A stretch of 64,000 bases of DNA from a bacterium. GTDB taxonomy: Bacteria; Bacillota; Clostridia; Lachnospirales; Lachnospiraceae. The DNA is taken from positions 21,430 to 85,429 of the forward strand of contig JAUNGE010000006.1 of assembly GCA_030524675.1 (NCBI GenBank), read 5' to 3'. Made by a program: the position numbers and the translations under genes. The notes under the pieces were generated by a model. The model did no database searches, was not told the origin of the DNA, and saw only the letters and a list, made by a program, of their open reading frames with translations. Of the stretch, positions 18,254 through 28,796 are shown piece by piece. Positions within the stretch are counted from its first letter, which is position 1. Every line of letters starts with the position of its first letter.

Positions 18254-18826
18254 ATGTATATTATAGCAGGATTGGGAAATCCATCGAAGGAATATGAGGG
18301 GACAAGACATAATGTGGGATTTTTGTCTGTGGATGCCCTGGCAGATAAAATAGGAGTTTCTTTTACAGAGAGAAAGCACAAGGCAATCTGTGCAAAGGGA
18401 ATGATTGGCTGTGAGAAGGTGATTTTGGCGAAGCCGCAGACGTTTATGAACAACAGCGGAGAGAGTCTGCGGGAAATCACGGACTTTTACAAGGTGGATG
18501 CGGCCCATGTGATTGTATTGTATGATGATATCAGTCTGGATGTGGGACAGCTTCGTGTGCGCGCGAAGGGCAGCGCCGGAGGGCACAATGGAATCAAGAG
18601 CATTATCCAGCATCTGGGAACGCAGGAGTTTAAGCGGGTGCGCGTGGGCATCGGCGACAAGCCGGCGAGAATGGATTTGGCGGATTATGTTCTAGGACAT
18701 TTCTCAAGGGAAGAACAGAAGCGGATTCAGGATGCGGCAAAGGATGCGGCGGATGCAGTTTGTATGATTGTGGAAAAGGGAATCGATGCGGCGATGAATT
18801 CGTTCAATGCACAGAAGAAGGAATAA
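18254..18826 (+). CDS. pth: Peptidyl-tRNA hydrolase
   Basis: Frees tRNA from prematurely released peptidyl-tRNA. GLGNPSKEYEGTRHNVGF at the N-terminus holds the conserved Asn and catalytic His. KPQTFMNNSGE and YDDISLDVGQLRVRAKGSAGGHNG follow, with His, Asp and the Gly-rich loop. At 190 residues it is normal. ATG 18254 is chosen for its GGAG site; the 22 codons upstream are unlikely. Transcribed with mfd, as in Bacillus. Confidence 0.95.
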   Translation: MYIIAGLGNPSKEYEGTRHNVGFLSVDALADKIGVSFTERKHKAICAKGMIGCEKVILAKPQTFMNNSGESLREITDFYKVDAAHVIVLYDDISLDVGQLRVRAKGSAGGHNGIKSIIQHLGTQEFKRVRVGIGDKPARMDLADYVLGHFSREEQKRIQDAAKDAADAVCMIVEKGIDAAMNSFNAQKKE

Positions 18827-18984
18827 CAGAAATACGAAAAAAGCGGGAAACAGAAGTATGGAAAAGGTAAGATAGCTGGTGAAACAGAAAGCAGGAAACA
18901 GAATAGAAATAGAATAGAAATATAAAACAGAGGGCAGGAAAAGCAGAACGGAAACATAAAACAGGAGGCAGGAAAGGGGCGCAT

Positions 18985-21900
18985 ATGAGTAGAGTGTTTG
19001 CAAATCCATTGATGGAACTGGCGGAATATGAAGAGATGGTGCAGTGTGTCTGCAAGGAGCAGGGGCCGTGTCATGTCAGCGGATGCATGGATTCGCAGAA
19101 GGTGCATCTGATGTATGAGCTGGCGGCAGAGCGGGGCTGGAAGCTGGTAGTGACATATGATGATTCCAGAGCGAAGGAAATCTATGATGATTTTCGCTAT
19201 TTTGAGGATTCTGTGTTTCTGTATCCGGCGAGAGACCTGCTGTTTTTCAGCGCGGATATCCATGGAAATCTGCTGACAAGGCAGAGGATGGAAGTGTTGC
19301 GGCACCTGATGGAAGATACGCACGGAACGGTTGTCACTACTTTTGATGGCTTGATGGACCATCTGCTCCCGATGAGCCGCATGGCATCCTATGTGATGAC
19401 GCTCACAGAAGGGCAGACCATAGACGTCAGTGAGTGGAAAAAGAAGCTGCTGGAGCTGGGATATGAATACATGAGCGAAGTGGATGGAATGGGGCAGTTT
19501 TCGGTTCGCGGCGGGATTCTGGATATTTTTCCGCTGACGGAGGAGGTGCCGGTCCGCATTGAACTCTGGGGGGATGAGGTGGATTCCATTCGCTCGTTCG
19601 ATTTGGAGAGTCAGCGCTCGATTGAGCGATTGTCCGAGGTGCGCATTTATCCGGCCTGCGAGATGGTGCTGACACAGGAGGATATTCTGGAGGGAACGGC
19701 GAAGATAGAGGCGGAGGCGAAAAAGCAGGAACAGATTTTTCGGGATGCCATCATGCCGGAAGAGGCACATCGGGTGAAAATAACGGCGCGCGAGGCTGTG
19801 GAGGACTTTCGGCAGGGATTTTCTGTGGGAAAGCGGGACGGGTATATCTCGTATTTCTGTCCGGACGCCGTGTCGTTTCTGGAGTATTTTTCTGACAAAA
19901 ACTGTGTGATTTACCTCGACGAGCCGCTGCGGATACAGGAGCGGGGTGAGGCGGTGGAGATGGAGTTTCGGGAGAGCATGGCGCACCGTCTTGAGAAGGG
20001 GTATGTGCTTCCAGGGCAGACAAATCTGCTGTATGCCACGAAGGAAGTTTTCGGAAAATTGCAAAAGGGAAGTACGGTCTATTTGACCGCACTGGAGCAG
20101 AAACTTCCAGGTCTGGCTGTAAAGCGGCAGTTTAGCCTGACCGTAAAAAATGTCGATTCTTACCAGAACAGTTTTGAGATTCTCATCAATGATTTGAAGC
20201 GCTGGAAAAAGGATGGATATCGTGTGGTTCTGCTCTCGGCATCGCAGACAAGGGCGAGCCGTCTGGCGAAAGAGCTGCGGGATATGTATGAGCTGCGGGC
20301 ATATTGTCCGGAAGAACTGAGCGCACAGGTGAAACCAGGGGAAATTCTGGTGATTTATGGAAATCTGCACAGAGGGTTTGAGTATCCCTTGATTAAGTTT
20401 GTGGTTATCACAGAAGGGGATATGTTCGGCTCGGAGAGAAAGAAGAAGAAAAAGAAGAGAAGCACATACCAGGGCAAGCAGATTCAGAGCTTCATGGATT
20501 TGTCCATCGGCGATTATGTGGTGCATGAGACGCATGGACTCGGTGTGTATCAGGGCATTGAGAAGGTGGAGCGCGATAAGGTTGTCAAGGACTATATCAA
20601 GATTGAGTATGGGGACGGCGGAAAACTCTACATTCCGGCGACCTGTCTGGAAGTGATTCAAAAGTATGCCGGTGCGGATGCGAAAAAGCCGAAACTGAAC
20701 CGGCTCGGAGGCAGCGAGTGGAGCCGGACAAAGACAAAGGTAAAAAGTGCTGTCAAGGAGATTGCAAAGGAACTTGTGGAACTGTATGCTCAGAGACAGA
20801 ATGGAAAGGGATATTCGTATGGCCCAGACACGGTCTGGCAGAAAGAGTTTGAGGAACTGTTCCCGTATGAGGAGACGGAGGACCAGCTGGAGGCGATTGA
20901 CCAGACAAAGGCAGATATGGAGAGCACGAAGATTATGGACCGTCTGATATGCGGCGATGTGGGATATGGAAAGACAGAAATTGCGCTGCGCGCTGCGTTT
21001 AAGGCGGTGCAGGAGAGCAAGCAGGTGGTGTATCTGGTGCCGACCACAATTCTTGCGCAGCAGCATTACAATACCTTTGTGCAGAGAATGAAGGATTTCC
21101 CAGTTCGCGTGGAGCTGCTGTGCCGTTTTCGCACACCGGCGCAGGTGAAGCATACGCTGGAAGCGCTCCGAAAAGGACAGGTGGATATCGTCATCGGCAC
21201 GCACCGTGTGCTCTCAAAAGATGTCACGTTTAAGGATTTGGGTCTGCTGATTATTGACGAGGAGCAGCGGTTCGGTGTGGCGCACAAGGAGAAAATCAAG
21301 CAGCTTCGTCAGGATGTGGATGTGCTGACGCTGACGGCGACGCCGATTCCGAGAACGCTGCATATGAGCCTGGTAGGAATCCGCGACATGAGTGTGCTGG
21401 AGGAGCCGCCGGTGGACCGTGTGCCGATTCAGACATATGTGATGGAGTACAATGACGAGATGGTGCGTGAGGCGATCAATAGGGAGCTAGCCAGACAGGG
21501 ACAGGTGTACTATGTGTACAATCGCGTCAGCAATATTGATGAGGTGGCGCTGCATGTGGCATCCCTGGTGCCGGATGCAAATGTCGTGTTCGCGCACGGG
21601 CAGATGAGCGAGCGGCAGCTGGAGCGGATTATGCTGGACTTTATCAATGGGGAGATTGATGTGTTGGTGTCCACGACAATTATTGAGACTGGTCTGGACA
21701 TCCCGAATGCCAACACGATGATTATCCATGATGCGGACCAGCTGGGATTGTCGCAGCTCTATCAGCTCAGAGGGCGCGTGGGCCGGTCGAGCCGCACAGC
21801 GTATGCCTTTTTGATGTATCGGCGCGACAAGATGCTGCGCGAGGAGGCGGAAAAGCGCCTGCAGGCAATCCGAGAGTTCACGGAGCTTGGCTCGGGAATC

Positions 21901-22581
21901 AAGATTGCGATGCGCGATCTGGAACTGCGCGGTGCGGGAAACGTTCTTGGGGAGGAGCAGCACGGCCATATGGCTGCGGTCGGGTATGATCTGTACTGTA
22001 AACTCTTAAATGAGGCGGTTTTGGCACTCAAAGGTGAGAAGAAGGAAGAGTTGGAGTTTGAGACAACAGTGGAATGTACGATGGATGCCTATATTCCGTC
22101 TTCTTATATTAAAAATGAGTATCAGAAACTGGATGTCTACAAGCGGATTGCGGGCGTGGAAAATGAGGAAGAGCGGCTTGACATGGAAGATGAGCTGATT
22201 GACCGGTTTGGAGATTTGCCAAAACCTGTCAGCAACCTTTTGACGATTGCGACTTTAAAAGCAATGGCACATCGGGTGTATGTGACAGAGGTGCTTATCA
22301 ATGCACAGGAAATCCGTCTCATGATGCATGAGAAGGCAGCATTTCAGGTGGAAAAGCTGCCGGAGTTGATGGCGGAATACCGTGGCGATTTGAAGTTTGT
22401 GAATGGTACAGGCGCAGCAGCTGCAAATAGAGCAAAGGGCAAAAATGCAGCCAAAGAAGCAGAGATGGCGCCATATTTTCTGTACACTGACCAGAGAAAG
22501 CAGAACCGCACGAACCAGGCGATGGTGGAGAAATGTAAGGAACTGCTGGAGAAGCTGGATGCGCTGAGGGAGGAGGCGTAG
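18985..22581 (+). CDS. mfd: Transcription-repair coupling factor Mfd
   Basis: A DNA translocase that removes RNA polymerase stalled at lesions and recruits UvrA. The UvrB-like N-terminal module is at residues 1-340. The RNA-polymerase-interacting CarD-like domain is near 505-570 ([22 protein letters not shown]). The SF2 helicase core has Walker [10 protein letters not shown] near 655, [17 protein letters not shown] and [11 protein letters not shown]; the C-terminal D7 domain follows. At 1198 residues it is slightly longer than usual. A run of basic residues (KKKKKKRS near 487) precedes the CarD-like domain. AGGAGG lies upstream of the start. Confidence 0.96.
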   Translation: MSRVFANPLMELAEYEEMVQCVCKEQGPCHVSGCMDSQKVHLMYELAAERGWKLVVTYDDSRAKEIYDDFRYFEDSVFLYPARDLLFFSADIHGNLLTRQRMEVLRHLMEDTHGTVVTTFDGLMDHLLPMSRMASYVMTLTEGQTIDVSEWKKKLLELGYEYMSEVDGMGQFSVRGGILDIFPLTEEVPVRIELWGDEVDSIRSFDLESQRSIERLSEVRIYPACEMVLTQEDILEGTAKIEAEAKKQEQIFRDAIMPEEAHRVKITAREAVEDFRQGFSVGKRDGYISYFCPDAVSFLEYFSDKNCVIYLDEPLRIQERGEAVEMEFRESMAHRLEKGYVLPGQTNLLYATKEVFGKLQKGSTVYLTALEQKLPGLAVKRQFSLTVKNVDSYQNSFEILINDLKRWKKDGYRVVLLSASQTRASRLAKELRDMYELRAYCPEELSAQVKPGEILVIYGNLHRGFEYPLIKFVVITEGDMFGSERKKKKKKRSTYQGKQIQSFMDLSIGDYVVHETHGLGVYQGIEKVERDKVVKDYIKIEYGDGGKLYIPATCLEVIQKYAGADAKKPKLNRLGGSEWSRTKTKVKSAVKEIAKELVELYAQRQNGKGYSYGPDTVWQKEFEELFPYEETEDQLEAIDQTKADMESTKIMDRLICGDVGYGKTEIALRAAFKAVQESKQVVYLVPTTILAQQHYNTFVQRMKDFPVRVELLCRFRTPAQVKHTLEALRKGQVDIVIGTHRVLSKDVTFKDLGLLIIDEEQRFGVAHKEKIKQLRQDVDVLTLTATPIPRTLHMSLVGIRDMSVLEEPPVDRVPIQTYVMEYNDEMVREAINRELARQGQVYYVYNRVSNIDEVALHVASLVPDANVVFAHGQMSERQLERIMLDFINGEIDVLVSTTIIETGLDIPNANTMIIHDADQLGLSQLYQLRGRVGRSSRTAYAFLMYRRDKMLREEAEKRLQAIREFTELGSGIKIAMRDLELRGAGNVLGEEQHGHMAAVGYDLYCKLLNEAVLALKGEKKEELEFETTVECTMDAYIPSSYIKNEYQKLDVYKRIAGVENEEERLDMEDELIDRFGDLPKPVSNLLTIATLKAMAHRVYVTEVLINAQEIRLMMHEKAAFQVEKLPELMAEYRGDLKFVNGTGAAAANRAKGKNAAKEAEMAPYFLYTDQRKQNRTNQAMVEKCKELLEKLDALREEA

Positions 22582-22674
22582 AAGGCAGCAGAACTGTGAT
22601 GGAAAAATGAGCGAAAGACAAATGAAATAATACAGAGCCAGAAAAAACAGAGTTGCCTGGAAATCAGAAAAAGT

Positions 22675-23685
22675 TCAGATTTGCCGGTAAAACAGTTCAT
22701 GCTGGAGTTTTACCCGCTCCCGAATGGACTGCACAAAGGAATCTGGGCCAAGAACACGAATGACAGGGCCAAAGGAGAGAATTTCGATGAGAAGTTGAGG
22801 TTCATCCTCAATGTCATAGTAGATAGAGCAGTAATAGACTTGCTTCTCTTTGTCATATTCGGTCTGCTTTCTGTACTGGGCAAAATGAAGCATACAGCGT
22901 TCCAGAGAATTGCGCTGTCCGCTGATTTCTATGACAACAGGGGTGGGTGCTGGTGTGTGCATGTAGGTGAAATCCGATGGATTTTTTTCATATCTGTCTG
23001 AAAATTCGCGTTTGGACAGCGTACATCCCTGAATCCGGCTCATGTTAAAGCAGTACTGATATTTGTTCCGTCTTCCAAAACAGGGAATGCAGACTACGCG
23101 GAATTTGTCGTCCCTGGAGGAATATAGGATTTCTTTGGGAATGACCTCATAGGTAGAACTGTTGCCCGTTTTTCCTGTATAAGCGACAAAAATGGCTTGT
23201 TTCTTTCCAGCGGCAGTCTGTTTTAGGGCGGAGAGAATGGTACGAAAATTTTTTTGATATTCGGGGGATTCATATGGGTCGCGGTCCGAATAGCGGTCAA
23301 AATAATGAAAGTCCTGGGGTGTGCAGCATGGTGGGACATCCTTTAAAAACGCAGAGAGTTCCTGCTGCTCCTGTGCCGACAAAAACAGGGAGATGCGGAT
23401 ATCGGACAGCAGAAAAGCGAGCCAGGATTTCTGAAGATCCGTCATGGCATAATGCACTTCTGGATGGTGCAGGGCAGAAGTATAGCGGCCATCCGGCAGC
23501 TTTTTTAAAAATGGCCAGGATGCGTCAAGGAGTTTCGGTACAATGGAAAGTGCACTCTCTCCAAAACCCTGTGCTCTTGCCAGAGACTCGATTTCCTGTC
23601 TGGTGAGAGGATGCAGAGAAGCTTCTAACAGAATGTGCCGGATGATATGATAATAGCGACTGTGTATTTTCTCAAATAATTCCAT
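22675..23685 (-). CDS. WYL-domain protein (first of two)
   Basis: A 336-residue protein. The N-terminal third is helical and HTH-like (LTRQEIESLARAQGFGESALS). The middle holds an Sm-like beta-barrel of WYL type (KKQAIFVAYTGKTGNSSTYEVIPKEILYSSRDDKFRVVCI), with a tail resembling the WYL C-terminal extension. WYL domains sense nucleic acid or nucleotide ligands and regulate transcription, often near stress or defence genes. It faces mfd tail to tail. Specific function unknown; see the second WYL protein at 25989-27233. Confidence 0.65.
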   Translation of the reverse strand: MELFEKIHSRYYHIIRHILLEASLHPLTRQEIESLARAQGFGESALSIVPKLLDASWPFLKKLPDGRYTSALHHPEVHYAMTDLQKSWLAFLLSDIRISLFLSAQEQQELSAFLKDVPPCCTPQDFHYFDRYSDRDPYESPEYQKNFRTILSALKQTAAGKKQAIFVAYTGKTGNSSTYEVIPKEILYSSRDDKFRVVCIPCFGRRNKYQYCFNMSRIQGCTLSKREFSDRYEKNPSDFTYMHTPAPTPVVIEISGQRNSLERCMLHFAQYRKQTEYDKEKQVYYCSIYYDIEDEPQLLIEILSFGPVIRVLGPDSFVQSIRERVKLQHELFYRQI

Positions 23686-23711
23686 AAATAAGACCTTATA
23701 TTGTTATGTTT

Positions 23712-23815
23712 AAGTACATCTTGGAGTACTTGAGTGAGGTGACGGAGACATTATCCTGGCAGGAATCTTTGTTTGATAAGAGAATCCCTGCCAGTGATGT
23801 CTGCCTGTCAGGCAG
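23712..23815. other. Cluster of three hairpins between the WYL and ferritin genes
   Basis: AAGTAC...GTACTT (23712-23731), CTGGCAGG...CCTGCCAG (23756-23794) and CTGCCTGTCAGGCAG (23801-23815). The central one may terminate the minus-strand ferritin transcript, but no clear T run follows it. Confidence 0.4.
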
Positions 23816-23845
23816 GTAGTGGAGAGAATGCAGTTAATAATACAG

Positions 23846-24358
23846 TTACAGCACAAGAGATGGCGCTGCGTACACACGTGTCTTCAGCTCGCTGTCAAGC
23901 ATGTAGAGTCCCTTCGGGTCGCTTCCAAACAGTTCCATTCTTGTAATAAGGTCATGTGCATTGGATTCTTCCTCGCCCTGCTCCTTCACAAACCAGTCCA
24001 GAAACTGCATGGTTCTGAAATCTCTCACATCCTGTGCGGTTGCGTACAGGTTGTAAATCAGGCTTGTCACATACTCTTCATGAGCAAGTCCGGCTTTTAA
24101 CGGGTCCATCAAAGTTTCTAATGTGGTGTCTGGTTTATCGATGGCATCCAGTGTGACAACCGCATTGTTGTTCAGAAGATACTGATTGAACAGCATGGCA
24201 TGGTCTCTTTCCTCCTGAGCTTGCACCTGATACCAGTTTGCAAATCCGGCTAATCCTTTGCTCTGGTAGAAGTTTGCAAAATTCAGATACAAATAAGCGG
24301 AATAAAACTCTTTGTTTACCTGCTGCACTAATAATTCTTTTACTTGGTCTTTTAACAT
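23846..24358 (-). CDS. ftn: Bacterial non-haem ferritin
   Basis: A four-helix iron-storage protein forming 24-mers. Ferroxidase ligands are visible: Glu17 in VNKEFYSAYLYL, Glu50 and His53 in QAQEERDHAM, and Glu94 in AHEEYVTSL, with Gln127 in VKEQGEEES. The 170-residue length is normal, and a C-terminal helix E is short or absent. GGAGGG lies seven bases before the ATG, and a good promoter is at 24401-24429. Neighbour of rtcB; no Fur box could be identified. Confidence 0.93.
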   Translation of the reverse strand: MLKDQVKELLVQQVNKEFYSAYLYLNFANFYQSKGLAGFANWYQVQAQEERDHAMLFNQYLLNNNAVVTLDAIDKPDTTLETLMDPLKAGLAHEEYVTSLIYNLYATAQDVRDFRTMQFLDWFVKEQGEEESNAHDLITRMELFGSDPKGLYMLDSELKTRVYAAPSLVL

Positions 24359-24400
24359 GGATTTGCCCTCCTGTGATAATTTTTGTACTTTCTATTTCCT

Positions 24401-24429
24401 ATCATAGTGCAAATTTCACAGGAGGTCAA
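24401..24429 (-). promoter_or_regulatory. Sigma-A promoter of ferritin
   Basis: On the minus strand TTGACC (24429-24424), 17 bases, TATGAT (24406-24401). Confidence 0.65.
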
Positions 24430-24488
24430 ACCAAAAATCATATAAAAGGTGATATGCATAGTGTATGCTATCGTTTGCTCTTTTTGGG

Positions 24489-25721
24489 TTATCCTTTTAC
24501 AACGCCAATGGTATGCAGTCTCTTCACTGGAGTTACAAGGTCCAGCTGATTGTTCATAACTGTGTCAATGTCCTTGTACGCGAAGCGGCTTTCCTCCGCC
24601 ACATCGCTCTTGTTTTTCTTCCCCAGAATGACTCCCTGTTTTGCCAGATCGACCATGACCTGCTCGCAGGTGAATGTTGCCATGGCGCCCTTTCTGGAAT
24701 ACTGGCGGCCTGCTCCGTGGGAGGAGGAGCAGAAGCTTTCCGGATTGCCCTTTCCCATCACGACATAGCTGTAAGACCCCATAGCGCCTGGAATCACTGC
24801 CAACTCGCCATTTCTTGCTCTCACAGCCCCTTTTCTGTGAACCCACACATTCTGGTCATAGTGATGTTCCAGAGAGGCATAATTGTGATGACAGTTGATT
24901 TCGTCTGTGAAGGAGAGTTCCAGGTCCGTATATTTTCCAATCCATTTCTGCAGGATGGATTTTACAACAAGCATCATTTTTTCGCGGTTCTCCTTTGCAA
25001 ATTCCAGGGAGAGGTTCATCCAGTTGATATACTGCTTTCCCTCTTTGGAATCCACCGGAAGAAACGCCAGGCGGTATTCATCCGGCACGGTGCTGTACCA
25101 TTTCTGATTCAGGTCGCGTGCCTTGTTGTGGAAGTAATCGCAGATAGTCTTTCCAAAATGGCGGCTTCCGGAGTGAATCATCACAGAGAGATACCCCTCA
25201 TCGTCTGCTTGAAGTTCAATAAAGTGGTTGCCGCCGCCAAGTGTTCCAATCTGGAAATATCCGGCGTCAAGCTGTCCCAAAAGTTCAGCATCTTCCTCAT
25301 AAAGAGATAACTCGTCAAATGCTTTGTCCAGTGTATAGCACGGCATCTCTGTCTTGTGGTGTGCGAAACCGACTGGAATATTTCTTAAAATATCTCCGAC
25401 GATTGCCTGAATCAGTGTGCCGTTTCCTGTCATAATGTTCTTGATTTCATCTACTTTGATGTTGGTTCCCACATATGCCATACCACAGCCGATATCCACG
25501 CCGACCGCGTTTGGAATGATCACACCTTTCGTTGCGATGACGCCGCCGATCGGCATTCCCATGCCTGTATGGGTGTCCGGCATCAAACAAACCCATTTAT
25601 GAAGGAAAGGCAGTTCTGCCAGATGGTATGCCTGTTCCAGGCAGCTTTCCTCCAAATCTTCTCTGCTGTTTAACCAGATTTTCATAACGCCTTTCTCATT
25701 TTTTCCCTGCATAACAAACAT
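24489..25721 (-). CDS. rtcB: RtcB-family RNA ligase
   Basis: A GTP- and Mn2+-dependent ligase joining 2',3'-cyclic-phosphate and 5'-OH RNA ends. Metal and catalytic motifs are present: PDTHTGMGMPIGGVIAT, AVGVDIGCGM (Asp and Cys ligands), GGGNHFIEL, IHSGSRHFGK and the C-terminal SSSHGAGRQYSRKGA, where the guanylylated His lies. About 410 residues, the compact bacterial form. ATG 25721 is preferred for spacing to AGGAAAGG; a GTG three codons upstream almost touches that site. No archease (rtcA-like partner) is nearby. It is divergent from a WYL protein, a candidate regulator. Confidence 0.9.
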   Translation of the reverse strand: MFVMQGKNEKGVMKIWLNSREDLEESCLEQAYHLAELPFLHKWVCLMPDTHTGMGMPIGGVIATKGVIIPNAVGVDIGCGMAYVGTNIKVDEIKNIMTGNGTLIQAIVGDILRNIPVGFAHHKTEMPCYTLDKAFDELSLYEEDAELLGQLDAGYFQIGTLGGGNHFIELQADDEGYLSVMIHSGSRHFGKTICDYFHNKARDLNQKWYSTVPDEYRLAFLPVDSKEGKQYINWMNLSLEFAKENREKMMLVVKSILQKWIGKYTDLELSFTDEINCHHNYASLEHHYDQNVWVHRKGAVRARNGELAVIPGAMGSYSYVVMGKGNPESFCSSSHGAGRQYSRKGAMATFTCEQVMVDLAKQGVILGKKNKSDVAEESRFAYKDIDTVMNNQLDLVTPVKRLHTIGVVKG

Positions 25722-25988
25722 ATTTGTCACATCCTTTCCTTAAAATATCTGAAGTCAATCTTGTTTGGATTTGAAATCATTCTTGGTGCTTTTTTGAAGC
25801 CAATTCTGTTTGTTTTTTGGAACAGTCCTGTTTAGGAGCTGATACTATCATACTGGATTTTGATGGAAATATCATATAAAAAACTTTGCGAACTCTAGGG
25901 AATGCTGATAAGATAATAACAGAACAGTAGAGTAATAGAACAGCAGAAGTGCAAGGTTGCAGCAGGCAGTGGAGGAGACAGGACAGAT

Positions 25989-27233
25989 ATGGCTGAATTT
26001 CAGGAGTTAATCAAAAATTTTGACAAAATCCGTGATTATATGCGGCAGTTTTATATTTATGGGTTCAAAGTACGAAGTGAGTACAAGGAGAAGAGTCCCC
26101 GCACATATGACAATGAGCGGCGCCGTATTGAGAGCTATCTGGCGGATTATATGCAGTCTTCTTATTCTTCCAAGGGAAAACAGGTATTTTTGAATATTGA
26201 CAGCAAGTCTGTTCCGCAGAATCCCCTGTATGCTGCGTGGAAGTCAAAGAGTTTTACAGATAATGACATTCTGCTGCACTATTTTATACTGGATATTTTG
26301 TGGGATGAGCAGACTTCACAGATGAAGGTGTCTGATTTGGCGGACAGGATTTCTCTGGACTATGGAGTGGCGTTTGACAGTCAGACAGTGAGGCTGAAGC
26401 TGCGGGAGTATGAAAATCTGGGAATCTTGAAGAGCCGTGCAGACAAAAAGTCAGTGTACTATTCTCTAAATAGAAACTGTATATCGCCGTCTACGCTGGA
26501 ACATCTGCTGGATGCGCTGAAATTCTTTCAGGAAGCCGCTCCGCTCGGCGTAATCGGAAGCACCATTCTGGATGATTTTCAGGTGGAAAATGACCTGTTC
26601 CGCTTTCAGAACCACTACATTGTTCACACATTGGAGGATGGGGTGCTAATAACGATTCTGAAGGCAATTCGTGAACATCAGAAATTGTGTTTTGAAAACT
26701 TCAGCAGCAGGTCGCAGCAGGTGCAGATGATTTCGGGGCTGCCATTGAAAATTTTTGTCAGCACACAGACAGGGCGCCGCTATGTCTGTGTGTATCTGGA
26801 GAAACGGAGGCGGTTTCAGAACATCCGCCTGGATGCCATCAGACATGTCACGCCGGAAGGGTATGTGTCTGACGAGATGTTTTTGAAGATGCAGAGACTT
26901 TTGAATCGAAATATTCCACTCTGCTGGGGTGTATCTTTCGGAAATCATGCTTCCAGAAAGGAAGAGATCTATCTGAAACTTTGGATAGATGAGGAAAAGG
27001 AATCTTTTGTCTTAAATCGCCTGTACAGAGAAGGAAGAGGCGGCGAGGTGATTCGGGTCGAAAAAAATGTGTATCTGTATTCGGGGACATTTTTTGATAC
27101 AAATGAAATTCTTCCCTGGGTGAAAACCTTTACTGGACGGATTCTGGATATTCAGGGAAGCAATGCGTTTGTGATTGCAAAGCTTTGTCATGACCTTGAC
27201 AAAATGTATGAGATGTATGCAGAGGATACATGA
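25989..27233 (+). CDS. WYL-domain regulator-like protein (second of two)
   Basis: A 414-residue protein. After an unusual 65-residue start (YGFKVRSEYKEKSPRTYDNERRRIESYL), a winged-helix region is seen near residues 100-160 (MKVSDLADRISLDYGVAFDSQTVRLKLREYENLGILK). A WYL-type barrel follows (LCFENFSSRSQQVQMISGLPLKIFVSTQTGRRYVCVYLE), then a WYL C-terminal extension. It is divergent from rtcB and probably DNA- or nucleotide-responsive; regulation of rtcB is an inference from position. The long intergenic leader to spoVT holds a GTACGC/GCGTAC hairpin (27333-27348). Confidence 0.65.
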   Translation: MAEFQELIKNFDKIRDYMRQFYIYGFKVRSEYKEKSPRTYDNERRRIESYLADYMQSSYSSKGKQVFLNIDSKSVPQNPLYAAWKSKSFTDNDILLHYFILDILWDEQTSQMKVSDLADRISLDYGVAFDSQTVRLKLREYENLGILKSRADKKSVYYSLNRNCISPSTLEHLLDALKFFQEAAPLGVIGSTILDDFQVENDLFRFQNHYIVHTLEDGVLITILKAIREHQKLCFENFSSRSQQVQMISGLPLKIFVSTQTGRRYVCVYLEKRRRFQNIRLDAIRHVTPEGYVSDEMFLKMQRLLNRNIPLCWGVSFGNHASRKEEIYLKLWIDEEKESFVLNRLYREGRGGEVIRVEKNVYLYSGTFFDTNEILPWVKTFTGRILDIQGSNAFVIAKLCHDLDKMYEMYAEDT

Positions 27234-27541
27234 ACTTCGTAGGAAATCTGAAGCGGAAATTCCTTTTTGGCGTATTTCATGTATATTAATCCAAATATTA
27301 CAGATAATAGGGCTAAGATATGAAAAATCAAGTACGCTTTGGCGTACCCCAGCGAGGCGTGTGTCATTGCGCAGGATGGCAAATAACTGCTGTGCGCCTC
27401 TGCAGCCTGCCGGAGACTGCATCCTAGAGAGAGATTAGACTTTCAGCAGGATACGTTTGCTGGAAACATATCGCCTGCTCACTTGCGGAGGTGGAGTCTT
27501 CGAGCGATAAGATAAAATACGACAAATGGAGGAGACTAAAA

Positions 27542-28090
27542 ATGAAAGCAACTGGAATTGTCCGTAGAATAGACGATTTGGGAAGAGTAGTGATTCCTAA
27601 GGAAATCCGAAGAACGCTCCGGTTACGAGAGGGAACGCCTCTGGAAATTTTTACTGACAGAGAAGGGGAAATCATTTTGAAGAAATATTCCCCTATGGTG
27701 GAGCTGACAGCATTTGCGTCACAGTATGCAGATGCCATGGCGCAGACCACAGGGCATATGGTTTGTATCACAGACCGCGATCAGGTGGTGGCAGTTTCGG
27801 GAGGGCCAAGAAAAGATTTGCTGCAAAAACCCATCAGTACACAGTTGGAACATCTGATTTCTGACCGCATGGTGAGTCTTGCGGGAAAAGATGAAAAAGC
27901 GTTTATTCCTCTGGTGGATGGAGAGATGGAGGGCATCAGCGCGCAGGCAGTAGCACCAATTATCTGCGAGGGAGATGCCATCGGGGCAGTAGCTGTTTTG
28001 AGTCGGGAACCGAGGGCTAGATTCGGTGATACGGAGACAAAACTGGTGACAACGGCGGCTAGTTTTCTGGGACGCCAGATGGAGAGTTAG
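27542..28090 (+). CDS. spoVT: Stage V sporulation protein T, AbrB-type regulator
   Basis: A forespore regulator. The AbrB swapped-hairpin DNA-binding domain is at residues 1-50 (MKATGIVRRIDDLGRVVIPKEIRRTLRLREG). A GAF domain fills 60-180. The 182-residue length and sequence match SpoVT rather than AbrB. ATG 27542 follows GGAGG; the 17 codons upstream carry no site. In Bacillus it lies directly behind mfd; here rtcB, ferritin and two WYL genes lie between. Confidence 0.95.
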   Translation: MKATGIVRRIDDLGRVVIPKEIRRTLRLREGTPLEIFTDREGEIILKKYSPMVELTAFASQYADAMAQTTGHMVCITDRDQVVAVSGGPRKDLLQKPISTQLEHLISDRMVSLAGKDEKAFIPLVDGEMEGISAQAVAPIICEGDAIGAVAVLSREPRARFGDTETKLVTTAASFLGRQMES

Positions 28091-28100
28091 AAACATGTGA

Positions 28101-28140
28101 GGTGGGGAGCCGGTTGTGGGCCTTCCCACCTTTATTTTTG
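28101..28140 (+). terminator. Intrinsic terminator after spoVT
   Basis: GGTGGG (28101-28106) pairs with CCCACC (28125-28130), followed by TTTATTTTTG. Confidence 0.7.
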
Positions 28141-28163
28141 TATTAATTGGCCCGCCATGGCGG

Positions 28164-28640
28164 ATGAATGATAAGTTGGAAAAGGAAGTTGTCGCTTTTC
28201 TGAACAATCGGGAAGGCGGCATTCTTTATATTGGCGTAGATGATGATGGAAACCCGGTGGGCGTATCAGTGTTGGACGAAACGCAGTTAAAGATTGCGGA
28301 TCGTATTAAAAACAATATTCTGCCATCTACAATGGGATTATTTGATATTGTCACTGATGTAGCTGATGGTATTCCCGTTATTAAAATTTTGATTTCCAAT
28401 GGAACTGAAAAACCGTACTATATTAAAAAGTAGGGAATGTCACCAAATGGTTGTTTTATCAGGATGGGAACATCTTCTCAGCCTATGACAACATCCATGA
28501 TTGATGATTTGTATAGCAAACGGATTCATACTACTCTGCGTAGTATTCCCTCTCCCAGGCAGGATTTGACGTTTGCACAGCTGAAAATTTATTTGCCGTC
28601 TCCTGATGATAAGGTTTGGAATGGATGTGTTCCAGATTAG
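28164..28640 (+). pseudogene. Remnant of an AlbA_2 (Schlafen-like) ATP-binding protein gene
   Basis: EVVAFLNNREGGILYIGVDDDGNPVGV is the start of the AlbA_2 domain of the divergent AAA-4 family. The normal first codons, which encode the family's ELK region, are missing. A TAG at 28431-28433 interrupts what should read YYIKKYGMSPNGCFIR, and the same frame continues past it to KIYLPSP. There the match stops and the frame soon closes. Thus it is truncated at both ends and has an internal stop. Such proteins are often linked to mobile elements and defence loci. Confidence 0.75.
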
Positions 28641-28796
28641 ACTGGAGTTTTCTCACTTTATTTTGCGGGAAAAATCGAGTATAATGTGTATGATATAAAC
28701 AGTTATCCATTAAGGTACCGCCATTGCCGATCTGGAATAGCGTATTGCCAATGCGTTCACTGGCGAGCGTGTGAAAAAGTAAAGGAGGGCTTGTCT

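Noticed and set aside
18727..21204. An 825-codon open frame on the minus strand
   Set aside because: It lies wholly opposite pth/mfd, whose product is unmistakable Mfd; the antisense protein is His/Leu/Arg-rich and unlike any family.
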